Shown: one piece after another, positions 14,401 through 27,194 of the stretch
Layout of the letters: each line of letters starts with the position of its first letter
Position numbering within the stretch: position 1 is the first letter of the stretch
Made by a program: the position numbers and the translations under genes
Origin: Letharia columbiana
Lineage: Eukaryota; Ascomycota; Lecanoromycetes; Lecanorales; Parmeliaceae
Direction: 5' to 3'
DNA: 64,000 bases
Assembly (NCBI RefSeq): GCF_014066305.1
Contig: NW_023501049.1
Location: forward strand, 328,501 to 392,500
The notes under the pieces: generated by a model
What the model was told of the DNA's origin: nothing
Databases searched by the model: none
Seen by the model: the letters and a program-made list of their open reading frames with translations, nothing else

Positions 14401-17400
14401 CTATATAGAGTTAAATAATATATTTATTATAATTACTCTAATAAGTAGTATTTTAATTTTAATATTTAGATAATAGCTAATAGAACGAGATTTTTCTTCT
14501 TATATTCTTCGATATCTAGATATTCTACGCGAGCGAGAGAGGTTATTAATATATATACTATCTATCTATAGCTTATTAAGCTCTATTTACTAAGATTAAC
14601 TAAATCTTATAACTATTCTATATTATAGCGATTATTATCGATAAGATATTTATAATCTTTTTTATCTTATAGATACTTAAAGTCGTTAATATTTAAAAAT
14701 AATAATTTCTTTATTTTATTATCTATAGCGTCTTTCTATATACTATAATCGATATCATTATTATATTTACTTAATATATATCTATAAATTTTTTATAAAT
14801 ATTCTTAGTAGCTTCGTACGCGAAATATTTTTTTTCTATTATTTTAATAATCTTCGCATTAATCGTTTCTAGTAAGTTTATCTAGATATCTAAAATAAAT
14901 ACTATTAATAATTATAGGTTATTTTACTATAATCGATCTACTTCTAGCGCTTTTATCTCTTCTTATTATTAAGAACCTTTAAATAAAAAGAAAAAGAAAG
15001 ATAATTTTAAGTATCGTGCTAAGCTTAGAGATATTATACGTTTATTCATAAATCTATTTAAAGAAATATTTTTAAGTTATAAGTCGCAGTGTCGCTATTT
15101 ATACTATTATTAAAATAATAAAGCTTATTAGAGAAAGCTTTCGTAGTAATTTTATTTATAAATATATAAGATTAATATTAACGTTAAGATGCTAATATTA
15201 AAAAGAAATAATAGTTAATTTATTAATATAAAATGTGTGAGTTAATATATTTAAATTATATAATATTATCTAACGAAAAACGAATAGAAATAAGATTATC
15301 GTTATTATCGTCGCTATCTATATACTTATTCTTTAGCTATTATTATTCGATATTAGATTAATAAAGTATATAAAAGAATATCGACGATCTAGTTTCATCG
15401 AGAATCGTATCGAACTTAGTAATTTATTAGAAGTTTACGCTATAAAGCGTAATAAAAATATAAAATTCTAAAGATATACTTAGTTAACGAATTATAGTTC
15501 TATTTAGAGAATTATTAATATAAATATTTATCTAGCTTAGATATAGATTAAATACGAAGATTATTCTAGATATAGAAGATATATAATATAATATCAAAAT
15601 GTAATATAAAGCGTAGTCTTCTATTATTTTTTAAGTTATCTAATATATTCTATAGCTAGTACTTATCTATTTTATTCTACTATCGTTATATCTAACGTTC
15701 TTATTTCGCTATCGTAGATAGCGATACGTAATAATTATTAGAATATATTCGTGATAGTAATAATAGTAATTATTACATTTTAATCGTTAATACTATAATC
15801 TCTATAATCTTCGAATAGAAGTTTCTTCGAGCGTAACTAAGCTATCTAATTAATTGAAAATACTTTAAAATAAAATCTTAACGATTTACGAGCAGAGATT
15901 CTATAGAGAAATAAGTTAAATATTAATATTCTCATATATATTCTTACTCTCGAATACGACTATCTTTCATAAATACCGTTATTTAATAGCCGAAATTTTT
16001 ATTTCAAAATCTCTAAAATCTTCGAAAAACTCTAAAAAGTAGTTTTAATATATTAGACGAAAGATAGTATACTAGTATAAGCTACTATCTAATCGAGTTA
16101 GCTATTAAGTCTTCTATTCGTAATCGTAATAATCGTTCATAGATATATCTATAGCAGATAAAAGTCTTAGCGGTGCATCGCTAGCCGTAGACCCGTATTT
16201 AATATTCTCTAAGATATCTTTATACTTTAACCCCTATCGTCGCATCTAGCGTCTTTTACGCTTTAATCCCCTATCGTTATATCTAGCGTCTTTTATACTT
16301 TAATCCTCTACCGTCGTATAATTATATCTAATATCTTTTATACTTTAATCTCTTATCGTTATATCTAGCGCTCTTTATTCTTATATTCTCTATCGTTATA
16401 TCTAGTATTCTTTATTTTCTACTCTTAGTTATATCTAATATCGTTTCTACTTTAATTTCTTACTACGTATTATAGATCTAAGCTCTAGCTTAGTTCTTAA
16501 AATTTATTATATATAACGATTATATTTAGCCCCTTAGTAATAAGAGTTACTACTCTCTATATTATGAAAATAACTTATTATAAAAATATACTTATCTCTA
16601 TACGCTATAAAGTAGACTTTATAGATTTCTTACTATTAGATATATTTATATTCGATATTAATATTATATTAACTTAATATAGTATTAGAGAAAAGATCTT
16701 ATAAGACGAAATGTTTATAAGAATTTATTCTAAATTATTAATCTTAATAATTTAGATATCTCGTTATATTTAAAGTTAGAAGATATTTTTCTTAATAGTA
16801 TAATTATTATAATGCGAAATCTAGTATTTAATATATCGCTATTTCGAGATAGCTAACTCTTAATCTACTTCTATTACTATCGTTTATAATATCTTCTAAA
16901 ATATCTTAATCGAGTTAAATAACTTTATAAAAATCTTTCTAGTATCTTTATAATAGAATAATTCTTAATTTAAATTTCTAATATCTCTAATAAGTTCTTC
17001 GATATATTACTAAGAACTCGAGATCTATTAAGTCTTTAATATATATAGGCGATAAGGAAGATATTTAATAGTAAATATTATATCGCTATAAACTATAATC
17101 TAATAGTCTAATATCGTTACGTCTTCTATTCGATTTAAATATAAACGCTCGCGTTAACGAAGAGTATAATAAGTCTCGAAAAGATCTTATTTAGGGGGAG
17201 GTATTTAAAAGATAATATATCGCTAAATAGAACTTTTTAATCTTGAGCTACTTTCTCTAAAAGTCGTATAAAGCTTATCTTTTAGTTAATTTATAATTAC
17301 TTTACACCTAGTAATTCGCTATATAAAGTTAAAAAAAATAACGAAGATTTATCTATATCTTAATAAATGCGACTATTAATATAATTAATAAAGATCTTTC

Positions 17401-20103
17401 GTAATAGATAGTAGATCTCTATTATATTTTATATTTATATTATCTTAATATTTCGACTTAAATTCAACGTAGTTCGCGATCGAATATAGATTTATTTTAA
17501 GATTTCACCTTATAATAAGTTCGATGATTTATTATTAGAATCTAAGCTTAGCTATTCGATAGTTTTATATATAGCGACTCTATCTACTTATAAAGACTCT
17601 TTATTATTAAAATCTTTAACTAATTTAATTATAGAGAGACGTATTATCTAGCTTAGAGATAATTTAATTAATAAATTTTCGATAAGCTCTATTCGAAAAG
17701 AGAATATAAAGAATATATTATTTATTAAGCTCTCTAGATTCCCGTTAAAGCGTTTAATTCTAATAAAACTTAATAATTTATCTTTCGTAGGAAGAGATTA
17801 GACTATAAGACTAGTTAAGAGTATAAAACTTTCGTAAAACAAAAAACGACGTATTACTTATTATAAGTTTCTAAAGCTAAATTAAGTTAAATCTACTATT
17901 ATTTATAATAATAATATATAAGAGTACTCGATTATAATAATTAAGCGTATAAAAGTTAAAGCTTAGAATAATACTTTTAAGCTTTCGAAATTATATAGTA
18001 ATATAGTTAAATTAAAAGAGATCTTCGATAAAAATAGTAAAACTTTTATAATCTATAAGTAAATAGACATCTCTCTAAGATTAATTAATAGTATTTCTAA
18101 GCTATAATAGAATAAGTATAAAATTATAATAGTTTATAGAGAGATAAGTTATACTAGAAATAAGCTATATATTAAATTTAACGAAATTATTTAGATTTTA
18201 TATAGCTTAACTTTTATATACTAGAAACTCTTATATTATTACGAAAAGCTCGGCTATAATATAGTACTTTTAAATTAAAATAACTATATTAAGTTAGATT
18301 AATTTTCTAGTTTTAGTTTTAAAATAATATTACTAATAGCCTATAGCTAATATAGAAAACTATATTCTAAAGAAATAGCGATTAACGAAATCGATAAAAA
18401 AAGAAGATATTCGAAATATAAAATATATAATATTTAAGCTTATAAAAGTTAATATAAATCTAATAAGATTAAAATCGATTTAACTTTAACGTTCGAAGGA
18501 TTAAAAGAATAATATAAAGATTAAGAAATTTCTTATAGTAATTTATATAATATTAAGAGAGTAGTTATATAAAATAAGAGATCTTTAAATAAAATATTTT
18601 TTTCTAGATTAATACTTAATAATATCTATTTCTATCGTAAGAATCTCTTCGAAATTACTTAAAGTTATATATTTTCGTAATGCTTATTATAGCGAAAATC
18701 AGCTAGAATATTATTATATTATCTATTATATCGTTAAGAAGTAAATAAAAATAGAGGAGATAGTATAGTATTAATACTTTAATTACGTTATTTACGCTAA
18801 TATAGATCTAAACTATATATAGACTTCTAGAAAAGTCTATTAAAATTAGCTTCTCTTATATTAATTTCTCTTATAAAACTAAGAAATCTATACTAGTTAT
18901 ATTTCTATATTTATAATATTTAATAAGTATAACTCGAAGCGATATTATACTTAAGTATTATTAAAATATTTTAAAATAAGGCGATAACTTAAAAAAGACT
19001 TAAGTATAGAATCTATTTCTTTAGCGTTAACGATTATCTCGAGATTAATAAAGTCGATAAAGCTATCTTACTAGAATAGAACTATTATTTAAACTCTCTT
19101 ATATTAGTCGAGAAGCTTTATAATTCTTATAGAGAGTCTATTATAGAGGTTATAAAGATATATTATATTTAGAATTACTCTTAAAGCGAGCTCGAGTTCT
19201 CGATTATTATTCTAAGTCTAATAATCTCTTAAAGAATATAGAAAGAGCTCTCTCTCTAAACGCGATTTAAATAATTTAGTTATTAAGATAAGATAGGGAT
19301 TTTCTAATAGATAGACATTATTATTTCTATAGAGATCTAGATTCTTATCTATTAAAATAAGCTTATAGTTAATATTACTTACTATAGATATCTAGATTAA
19401 ATCTTAAAAAATAGTATTTTATATTCTCGCGTATCTTTTTTACTAAGACTTTAAACGAAATTTAAAAACTATAATAATATATCTTACTAATAATAATAAT
19501 AAATAATTAATAATTATATTTTAGAGTTTTTATAATATCTTATCTACGGCTATAAATATAGCGTAAGAGATATTAAATGCTAAATTAATAACTTAAAGAA
19601 AGCGAAAGCGATTAAGATAAGCGAGACGTCGTTTATAAAACGATATATTATTTATAAATTTAGCTATCTAATATTAAAGATATAGTATATTTATTTAAAG
19701 TTATTATAATATTTTAATAGTACTATAGCTTTTAAGTCTTAAGTTATATCTATAATAACTTTATTATCTCTTTTTATTATTAATACGCCGTTAAGAGTAG
19801 CTTAAACTTTCTATAGTATAATATTATAGTTACTAGCTTTCTTTATAATTATATTTATAATAATATTCGTTATTAAAATTATAATTTTTCTACTACTTTA
19901 ATATAGATTCGTCGCTTTATAGTAGATACTTTATTATCGAATTTAAATCTTTACTAAAGAAATTCATATAGTTATTTATATATACCTTCGTCTTAAAATA
20001 ATCGTTTAAAATTATTCTCTTAAATTAAACTTATATTTTAAATGAAGAACTCGTATATTTTAGAATATTCGGGCCTAGACGCTTTCTTCTTTCTACGCTA
20101 TTT
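11405..20103. other. RIP-degraded 8.7-kb region, no gene recognised
   Basis: CA and TG are nearly absent. Several plus-strand stretches, for example about 13,680-14,280, read as long frames interrupted only by RIP-type stops and look like transposon coding relics. I found no reverse transcriptase, integrase or transposase motif that I would stand behind. A 37-44-bp tandem repeat at 16,195-16,460 is listed separately, and a few less mutated bases precede it (tgcatcgctagccgtagacccg). Confidence 0.7.
16195..16460. repeat. Minisatellite, about 37-44-bp units
   Basis: About six units share the core CTATCGTTATATCTAGCGTC followed by TTTTATACTTTAAT. Unit starts fall near 16,233, 16,271, 16,308, 16,352 and 16,389, with a weaker copy after that. 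The first units keep more C and G than the later ones. A related block, ctatcgttatatctaacgtt, lies near 15,684. No coding frame is apparent. Confidence 0.75.
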
Positions 20104-20122
20104 ATATACTACAAGTAAAGGC

Positions 20123-20141
20123 CCATGAATTAAATTCATGG
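20123..20141. repeat. Perfect 9-bp-arm hairpin near the left end of copy B
   Basis: CCATGAATTAAATTCATGG is a perfect palindrome with a single central base. The same site in copy A reads cctatgaattaaatttatga, with RIP-type changes in the arms. It lies about 20 bases inside the repeat's left end and could be a terminal structural feature. Confidence 0.7.
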
Positions 20142-20590
20142 AGTTGGATTTTTCATTTTTCTAAGTCAAATGGAGTTGGATTTTTCTAAGTCAAATCGAA
20201 TTTTAGCCCTAGCCCTAAGTCAAATCGGACACTGATCGCTTGCTGTGCGTTTTTGACCTACTTCCACCACTACAAAATTGATTTAATCTATGTACTCCGT
20301 AGTATAGGTATATATATACGGAGAGAGGCGCGCTAAGGCCTAATTAGGAAGGTATATCGAGTGTGGAGGATTGAATAGAGAAAGGCCATGTCCTTATGGC
20401 AAGAAGTATCGAAATACCGGAAAGAAATGGAGACAACGTGCCAGTTAGTGGTGTGAATCCCACAATATCTCCTGCCGCAGTGAAATCTTTCGAATAATGA
20501 AATAGCTGTAGACATCGGACGGTTTCAATTCGTCCAAATATGCATCGTCCGATATTCCTCCTGCAGAGGCCGCAGTGATGTACTATATCA

Positions 20591-21955
20591 ATGCAGTGGG
20601 GATGATAGGCCAAGTTGCAGTGGTGTTCTCCGCTTGCTGAGTGATGATTTGATGTGGAACCGTGGAGAGCATATGACGTGGGATCTTGGAGAGCTGAGCC
20701 GTGTTCTTGACGATGGTGGCCTTGTTGCCGCTTGGTTTCTCCGCAGTGTTCTCCGCATTTGCCTGTTGTAGTTCCTCCTCTTGCTCCTCCTCTTGTAGAG
20801 TATCAGACTGAGTGGCTAGCTGAGTGGCTGACTGAGTGGATAACTAATATGACGTGGGATCTTGGAGAGCTGAGCCGTGTTCTTGACGATGGTGGCCTTA
20901 TTGTCGCTTGGTTTCTCCGCAGTATTCTCCATAGTGTTCTCCGCAGTGTTCTCCGCAGTGTTCTCCGCAGTGTTCTCCGCATTTGCCTGTTGTAGTTCCT
21001 CCTCTTACTCCTTAATGTAGTGGGGATGACAGGCCAAGTTGTAGTGGTGTTCTCCGCTTGCTGAGTGATGATTTGATGTGGAACCGTGGAGAGCATATGA
21101 CGTGGGATCTTGGAGAGCTGAGCCGTGTTCTTGGTGCTGGGGGCCTTATTGCCGCTTGGTTTCTCCGCAGTGTTCTCCGCATTCGCCTGCTGTATTGACT
21201 TCTCTTGCACTGGCTGAGTGGATTGGTGTGAGACCGTGGAGAGTAGGCCTGTTGTGTCACTGCTGCTGATGACTGTCTCCGCAATGTTCTCCGCAGTGTT
21301 CTCCGCATTTGCCTGTTGTAGTTCCTCCTCTTACTTCTTAATGCAGTGGGGATGACAGGCTAAGTTGTAGTGGTGTTCTCCGCTTGCTTGCTAAGTGATG
21401 ATTTGATATAAAATCGTGGAGAGCATATAACGTGGGATCTTGGAGAGCTGAGCCGTATTCTTAACGATAATAGGCTTATTGCCGCTTGGTTTCTCCGCAG
21501 TGTTCTCCGCATTCGCCTGCTGTATTGACTTCTCTTGCACTGGCTGAGTGGATTGATGTGAGACCGTGGAGAGTAGGCCTGTTGTGTCACTGCTGCTGAT
21601 GACTGTCTCCGCAATGTTCTCCGCAGTGTTCTCCGCATTTGCCTGTTGTAGTTCCTCCTCTTACTCCTTAATGCAGTGGGGATGACAGGCTAAGTTGTAG
21701 TGGTGTTCTCCGCTTGCTAAGTGATGATTTGATGTGGAACCGTGGAGAGCATATAACGTGGGATCTTGGAGAGCTGAGCCGTGTTCTTGACGATGGTGGC
21801 CTTGTTGCCGCTTGGTTTCTCCGCAGTGTTCTCCGTATTTGCCTGTTGTAGTTCCTCCTCTTGCTCTTCCTCTTGTAGAGTATCAGACTGAGTGGTTAGC
21901 TGAGTGGCTGACTGAGTGGATGACTGAGTGACTGACTGACGATCTAACTAAGTGG
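20591..21955. repeat. Higher-order tandem array in copy B (326-424-bp units)
   Basis: The phrase ATGCAGTGGGGATGA (or close variants) starts units at 20,591, 21,015, 21,341 and 21,671, giving spacings of 424, 326 and 330 bases. Each unit repeats, in order, ttctccgcttgctgagtgatg, gtgggatcttggagagctgag, ccgcttggtttctccgcag and cctgttgtagttcctcctc. Blocks based on CTGAGTGGCTGA occur inside unit 1 and at the far end (20,806-20,843 and 21,887-21,955). Two of the three spacings are not multiples of three, which argues against the whole array being one conserved coding frame. Confidence 0.85.
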
Positions 21956-22192
21956 ATTACTGAGCTAATAGGGTAGGTAGTGTTGACTGAGCGGCTGGTC
22001 GTAGTAGTGTATAGGGGAGGACGATGGCTGTGAATCCGTTCGGGCTCTTTTTGAGGGTCTTTCAACGCGTTTATGAGTAGTAGTAGGTAGCTGTTGGGCT
22101 CGCTTGCGGCCTTGATTGCTAGCAGTAGAGGCGTCAGTAAGGGGTTCAAAAGACGGGCGGAAGGGATACGTGCCTTAGATACTTAGCAACAT
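20803..22192 (-). pseudogene. Possible minus-strand low-complexity reading frame in copy B
   Basis: Reading from an ATG at 22,192, the minus strand gives about 60 residues that look protein-like. They include a basic run KRVERPSKRAR that resembles a nuclear localisation signal, then Ser/Gln-rich PLSQ-type repeats and, with a frame change, a Glu/Gln-rich stretch and ENTAEKPSGNK repeats in the array. A TAA at 22,177-22,175 interrupts the frame five codons after the ATG, and later stops include TAG and TAA that could be RIP-altered CAG and CAA. TATAAATA lies on the same strand at 22,227-22,220, about 30 bases upstream. Frame changes between array units mean an intact protein is not encoded as it stands. 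It may instead be fortuitous low-complexity frame in a non-coding repeat. I do not recognise a family. Confidence 0.25.
20913..20984. repeat. 12-bp minisatellite TTCTCCGCAGTG, six units
   Basis: Six successive 12-base units, with one ttctccatagtg variant and a final ttctccgcattt. The other array units carry only two or three of these, so the number varies within the array. On the minus strand each unit keeps frame and would read as a four-residue repeat such as RTLR or ENTA, depending on the frame. Confidence 0.85.
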
Positions 22193-22509
22193 TTGGGTGA
22201 GGGGTATCGAGGGCGAATGTATTTATAATTGATGGATTGGTGGAATTGTAGAAGAAATATGGTAAACAGGACAGGTGGAAGGATTATTATCCGATCCCGG
22301 ACGCGTTTGGTGTGACTACAATATTTGAATATCAGTTTAATTCACCAATAGTAGGCCAAACTTCATTATTTTTACAGCGTTAGAAAGCGCAAAGCGAGCT
22401 CTACAATTTAAGGAATTATGAAGTAACTATAAGTATCGCAAGCTGAGTACTTCAAAGTGTAAAACTTCTACACACAAATTTTTGATGAGGGAGCTCGGGA
22501 GGGCTAGCG

Positions 22510-22522
22510 GGCTGACTCAGCC
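22510..22522. repeat. Short palindrome near the right end of copy B
   Basis: GGCTGACTCAGCC is a perfect palindrome around one central base, about 105 bases inside the right end. In copy A the site reads ggctaacttagcc, still self-complementary after symmetric RIP changes on both strands. This might be a structural feature of the element end. Confidence 0.6.
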
Positions 22523-22627
22523 GGTCTAACTAAAGAGCGTAGTGACCCTAAATTTATGATTGGCTGCACATACAAATTCAAGGTTTTTTAAATCAGCCCT
22601 ATCTTATTCTTTTATATATACTAATTA

Positions 22628-25600
22628 TTAAAATCTTTATTTCTATAACTATCGTTATACTTCTAATCCTTCTATCTCTTAGCGTCGTTTATAGAAAAAT
22701 ATCGAATACTAGCGTATAGAGACTAAATTAGCTTATCTAAGATAATATCGAATTTAACTATAATAATTACTACTAGATATATCTTATTTTTACTTTAATT
22801 ATAATAATATAAGTATACTATATAATCTATAAGAAGTATTAATTCTATATTAAAATTCGTTAAGAATATCTTTTCTTATACTTAAGCTTAAGTACTATCT
22901 TTATCTTAAATATTTTATATTATCTTTACTTTATAGATAATCTTTCTATTATATATAAGAAAATAGTTAAAAATATATATTATATCTAGATTAATCGAGA
23001 TTATAAGATATTAGATAAAAAAATTAAGTAGTATAATAAGCTTATAACTCGATTAGAAGTCGCGGAGATATATCTTATATTTAGAGTTATTAAAGTTTAC
23101 TTCTAGAGTAATAACTTAGATAATACGTATAATAAACGCGAGTTAATACGCCTTTCTTACTCATAGTTTATATAAATATTATCGATTATTTTACTCGAGA
23201 AGAAAGTCGATTTAATATTCTATTATTAACGAGAGATTTCTAAACTAAACGTCGAGATTATAGAAAACTAATAATCTATAAATTAAAATAAGTATCTTTA
23301 TATAGCCTTTATATAATTTAAATGCTTAATCGATATATATATCGTATATTAATCCGTTATACACTTTTTACTCTTTTCGCCTTTCTTCTCGTTATATTAA
23401 TAAATCTATTAGTGCTATAATCTAAAATAACGTTAATTTAAAATAATAAGAATACTATATTTATAGTATCCTCGTAATAAAGTTAATAATAGTTATTATT
23501 ATAGAATAGGCGATTTCTATTATATTTATTAAATTCTTATCTTAGCTAAATACCTTTATAACTTCGTTTCTCTTATTAATATACTATACACCTTAGCTCT
23601 TAGATTTTCTTTAAGATATCTTATCTTAATTTATTTTTATTATTTTTATTATACTATTATCTATTATTATTTAACTACTAGTTTAATAGTAGAGATTTAT
23701 CTTATAAATCGAAGTCGAGCTTACGATCTAGAGGTACTACTTTTATTTTCTTTTTATCTAGATTTTTCTAACGATAGCTCTATCTTTTAGCGCTATTACG
23801 ATTCTTAATTAAATTTCTTATAGCTTTAATTTTTTATTTATATTTTTAACGATTAATCTCTCTAAAACTAGTAACTACTTTTTATCTTATCTAATATTAT
23901 ATATATTTTCTATTAGCATAAACGAGTTAGTTTAAATATTAAGACTCTTATAATATTTCGTTATCTCGCTATTAATAGACTATATCTCTAGAGAGTAGTT
24001 ATAATAGCGAATAGATATCTTTAAGATCGCTTAGACTACGATATATTTAGTCTATATTAATCTAATTTACATTAATATATAATTTAAAAGATATACTTTT
24101 TAAGCTCGACTAATAAATGAGATAAAAATTATCTACTCTATAATCGTATCGCTAATTCTTATATCTATTTTTATTACTTTCGATATATTCTAATAGACTA
24201 CTATTTAAGAAAATATTCGATAACTATATTATTAATATAGGCGAAGTATTAATAGAAAAAAGAGTTAAGAAAGTTAGTATTATAGTAATATTAATAGATA
24301 AAAAAGATAAAAAAGCGAATAACTATATACTTAATATTATCGCAGTACTATTCGAAGAAATAAATCGTTATATAGTTAAAGGTGAGAATTCGCTAAAGAC
24401 TAACGAAGTCGATTAAGAGAAGTTTATTAAGCTTATTAACTTTAAAATAATAAAAGATACTATCGATAATTAGTTAATTTGAAATTAAATATAAAACGTT
24501 AACTTATAGAGAGATAGAGTATTATTATAAATATAGATTATATTTATTAAAATTATAATTATAATTATAATCTTAAATACTATAAACGTAGTAATACTTA
24601 TTAAGATCTCGCTATTAATAAAAGTCTTAATAATATTAACGCCTTCGATTATTAATATATTATCTTTTATTTAAGCGATCTAAATAGAATAGATACTTTA
24701 TAGAATTTACTTCGAGAATAATATTATTCTAGAAGCCTTATAATTACTTAATATTATATTTAAAGTCTTTTCTATAATACGAGTCGTTAATTTTAGATTA
24801 GAAACATCTAAGCTTAATAATATTATATTTACTATATTTTCTAATAAAAGATAGATTAATAATACGCTAAGATTACTTCGAAAATTATTAATCGATCTTA
24901 ATAATCTAAGAGAAGTTTTTAAAGATATTAAAGGATATATAAATTATTAACTTTAATATAAAGATCTTAAACCATTTAGAGCCTATCTAGACGATATTAT
25001 TATTTAAAATTAAGATTATTATAGAAACTAACTCCGGCGCGAAGATAAAGTACTCGATATCGAGAATAGATAAAATAGCGATATATAGAGCGCGGGGTAA
25101 TTTTAGAGTAGAAGTTTCGAAATAAAATGAAGTCGTTAACGCGTATATTAAAAGACTACGATTAAAGAGTTATTAGTTAAAATATAATATCTACGCAGTT
25201 AAGCGATATATAAAAAAAAAAGCTAAGCGAGTGCGAGCTCGTTATTAAATTTATCTATAATTATTAATATAAAAATAGAGATATACGAAAAAATCTCTCT
25301 ACGTATATTTAAAAAGTGCTAATTTATAAACATTTATTAATAATATAGTAAGAAGATTTCTTCGAAGTTTAAAAATAAACTCGTTTTATTTTTAAGTTTA
25401 TAAATCTATTTCTTATAGCTTAAGATTAACGAAGAAGAAATCGCTAGCTTTCTAAAAGAAAAATTAAGATATAACTTTTCTCTTCTATCTAGACGCCCGA
25501 CTAATATTACTAATATATATATTATAATTTTTATTCGCGTTCGAATTTAAAGATCTACTAAGTATTATTCTCGCGGGATATACTCTTAGCTACGATATTA

Positions 25601-27194
25601 TTTTATTAATATAGAGAAAGATTATAGCGATAGTAATAATAATCGATAATAACTTCTTTTATATAAAGGCTTAAATAAAAATATCGAGCGTAAAATTGTG
25701 AATTTAGAGTATACGCCGATTACGAGATTAATAATTAAAGCGATTTATATAGAGATAGAGCTTAATTTTACTTTTTTATATAAGAATAATAATCTATAAA
25801 TTATATAAGTAATTAAGAGAATAGAGGATTCGAATTATATAGGGCTAGGTTGTATCTAAAGTTATTTACTTAAAGTATATCTCTTAAAGTTCTTTATATT
25901 TTATATAATTATTTATAAGATTAAGATAGCGATAAATAATTAATCGCTATATTAGATATTAAGTAAACTCTAGTCTAGTCTAGCTCTCGAATAAAACTTA
26001 AAATTAAAGATCTAAAAATGGAAGTCTTAATAAATTATAAAAAATGGAGTTAGTATTATTCGTTAATTATATTTAATATACTCTATCGCTCTCTATCCTT
26101 ATCGCTATAATAAATCGAAAGATATCTATTATATCTTATTAAGTAATGATTTATCTCGTCTAAGAAATCTAAGATAAAGTTATATAAGATCTACCTTCGT
26201 TCTCAGCAAGAGTTACCGCCTAGATCTTTAGATTTAAATTTAAAAATCGAATACTAGATAATTATAGTAGAGTTTAAGATATTATATTTTAAGATTAAAT
26301 CTAGACGCTTAAAGCTAGAGAGGCTAAACTTAATTTAACGTTAATTAGCTTAAATTTAATAATCTATTATAAGTATTAATAAGTATTAAATATCTTATAT
26401 TTATATCTCTAATCTAGCCCGAATTCGTATTAGATATATCGAGCGTTTTTATACTTCTTAAAGAACTTCGAATTATTTCTTAAGTGCTTAAAGTCGTATT
26501 ATTTCGATTAATCTATATAAAAGATTAATTTCGATTATAATATTACTTTTAATATCTCGAATATTCATAATAGTAATAGTCGACTTATCGTCGCATCTAT
26601 AAGACTCTTATTATATTACTTCTTACGGCTTTTAATTCGACTATTTATTATAAGAGAATAATATAAACGATCTTCGATAGATCGATTTACACTTCGATCA
26701 TAACGATATTATAAATAAAAGCGGGTATTTAGCTATGAAACTCTCTAATATATAAGAAATATATAGAATAAAGCTACGCTATCTAGATAATAGTATAAAG
26801 CGTATTAAGTTATTAGATTTAAAAGAGAAAAAAGATAAATAGCGAACTTTAAGACGTATTATTAATGGGATCTAATTCTTAATTTTATCGATTTTAATAA
26901 AGGTTCTAAGTCTAAGTCGAAAAGCTTAATAAGAAATCTTTTAATTCGCTAGAATAAGATAGTATCTTTTCTAAATCGAGTAATTAAATATTTTAAGAAA
27001 TTAAAAAGATTAAAAACTCGCCTTATAAGTTATCTTATTTAATACTTTAGAAAAAAAGAAAGTTAATTAATAAATATAATAGCGGATCTAGAGAATAAAA
27101 TAAATTTAAATAAAATATACTAAATAATAATAAAAGCGTTAATCTTTAAATTTAGACTATTATTATTTTATTAAGATATTATAAATTAGAGTAT
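22628..27194. other. RIP-degraded 4.6-kb region, no gene recognised
   Basis: CA and TG are depleted. A plus-strand frame around 24,600-25,100 stays readable apart from RIP-type stops and includes AYLDDIII at about 24,975-24,998, but the surrounding residues do not fit a reverse transcriptase. The right part (about 26,140-26,640) is related to 32,590-33,050. Confidence 0.7.
26140..26640. repeat. Dispersed repeat P, copy 1
   Basis: The block beginning near cgtctaagaaatctaag aligns with about 32,590-33,050 at moderate identity, the differences being largely transitions. Copy 1 keeps more C and G (for example cagcaagagttaccgcc) than copy 2. The minus strand reads as a broken frame without a motif I recognise. 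Boundaries are approximate. Confidence 0.55.

Larger units (their letters stand above)
20104..22627. repeat. Copy B (unmutated) of the 2.5-kb unknown repeat
   Basis: This is the only long interval where CA and TG are plentiful and base composition is near balance. It aligns end to end with copy A at 8,712-11,404. The change from RIP-mutated flank to normal DNA coincides with the repeat's own ends, so the copy most likely inserted after the flanks had been mutated. In order it holds a 5' segment with a perfect hairpin and three CTAAGTCAAAT blocks, a nested tandem array (20,591-21,955), a unique segment (about 22,020-22,300), and a 3' segment ending CTTATTCTTTTATATATACT. TATATACTA occurs at both edges and might reflect the insertion site. 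I cannot assign it to a known transposon class; it could also be a duplicated subtelomeric-type repeat. Confidence 0.85.

Noticed and set aside
20440..20470. tRNA-like T-arm (gtggtgtgaatcccac) suggesting a SINE or tRNA gene
   Set aside because: It resembles a B box, but no acceptor stem, D arm or A box is found at the right spacing on either strand.
20344..21638. Separate small genes in copy B on both strands
   Set aside because: The frames are shadows of the 12-bp and 330-bp tandem units, which are open in more than one frame. Only the minus-strand frame from 22,192 was kept, at low confidence.
24960..25000. YLDD-like motif suggesting a reverse transcriptase
   Set aside because: AYLDDIII is present on the plus strand, but upstream and downstream residues match none of the reverse transcriptase blocks. 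A four-residue match is expected by chance in this much sequence.
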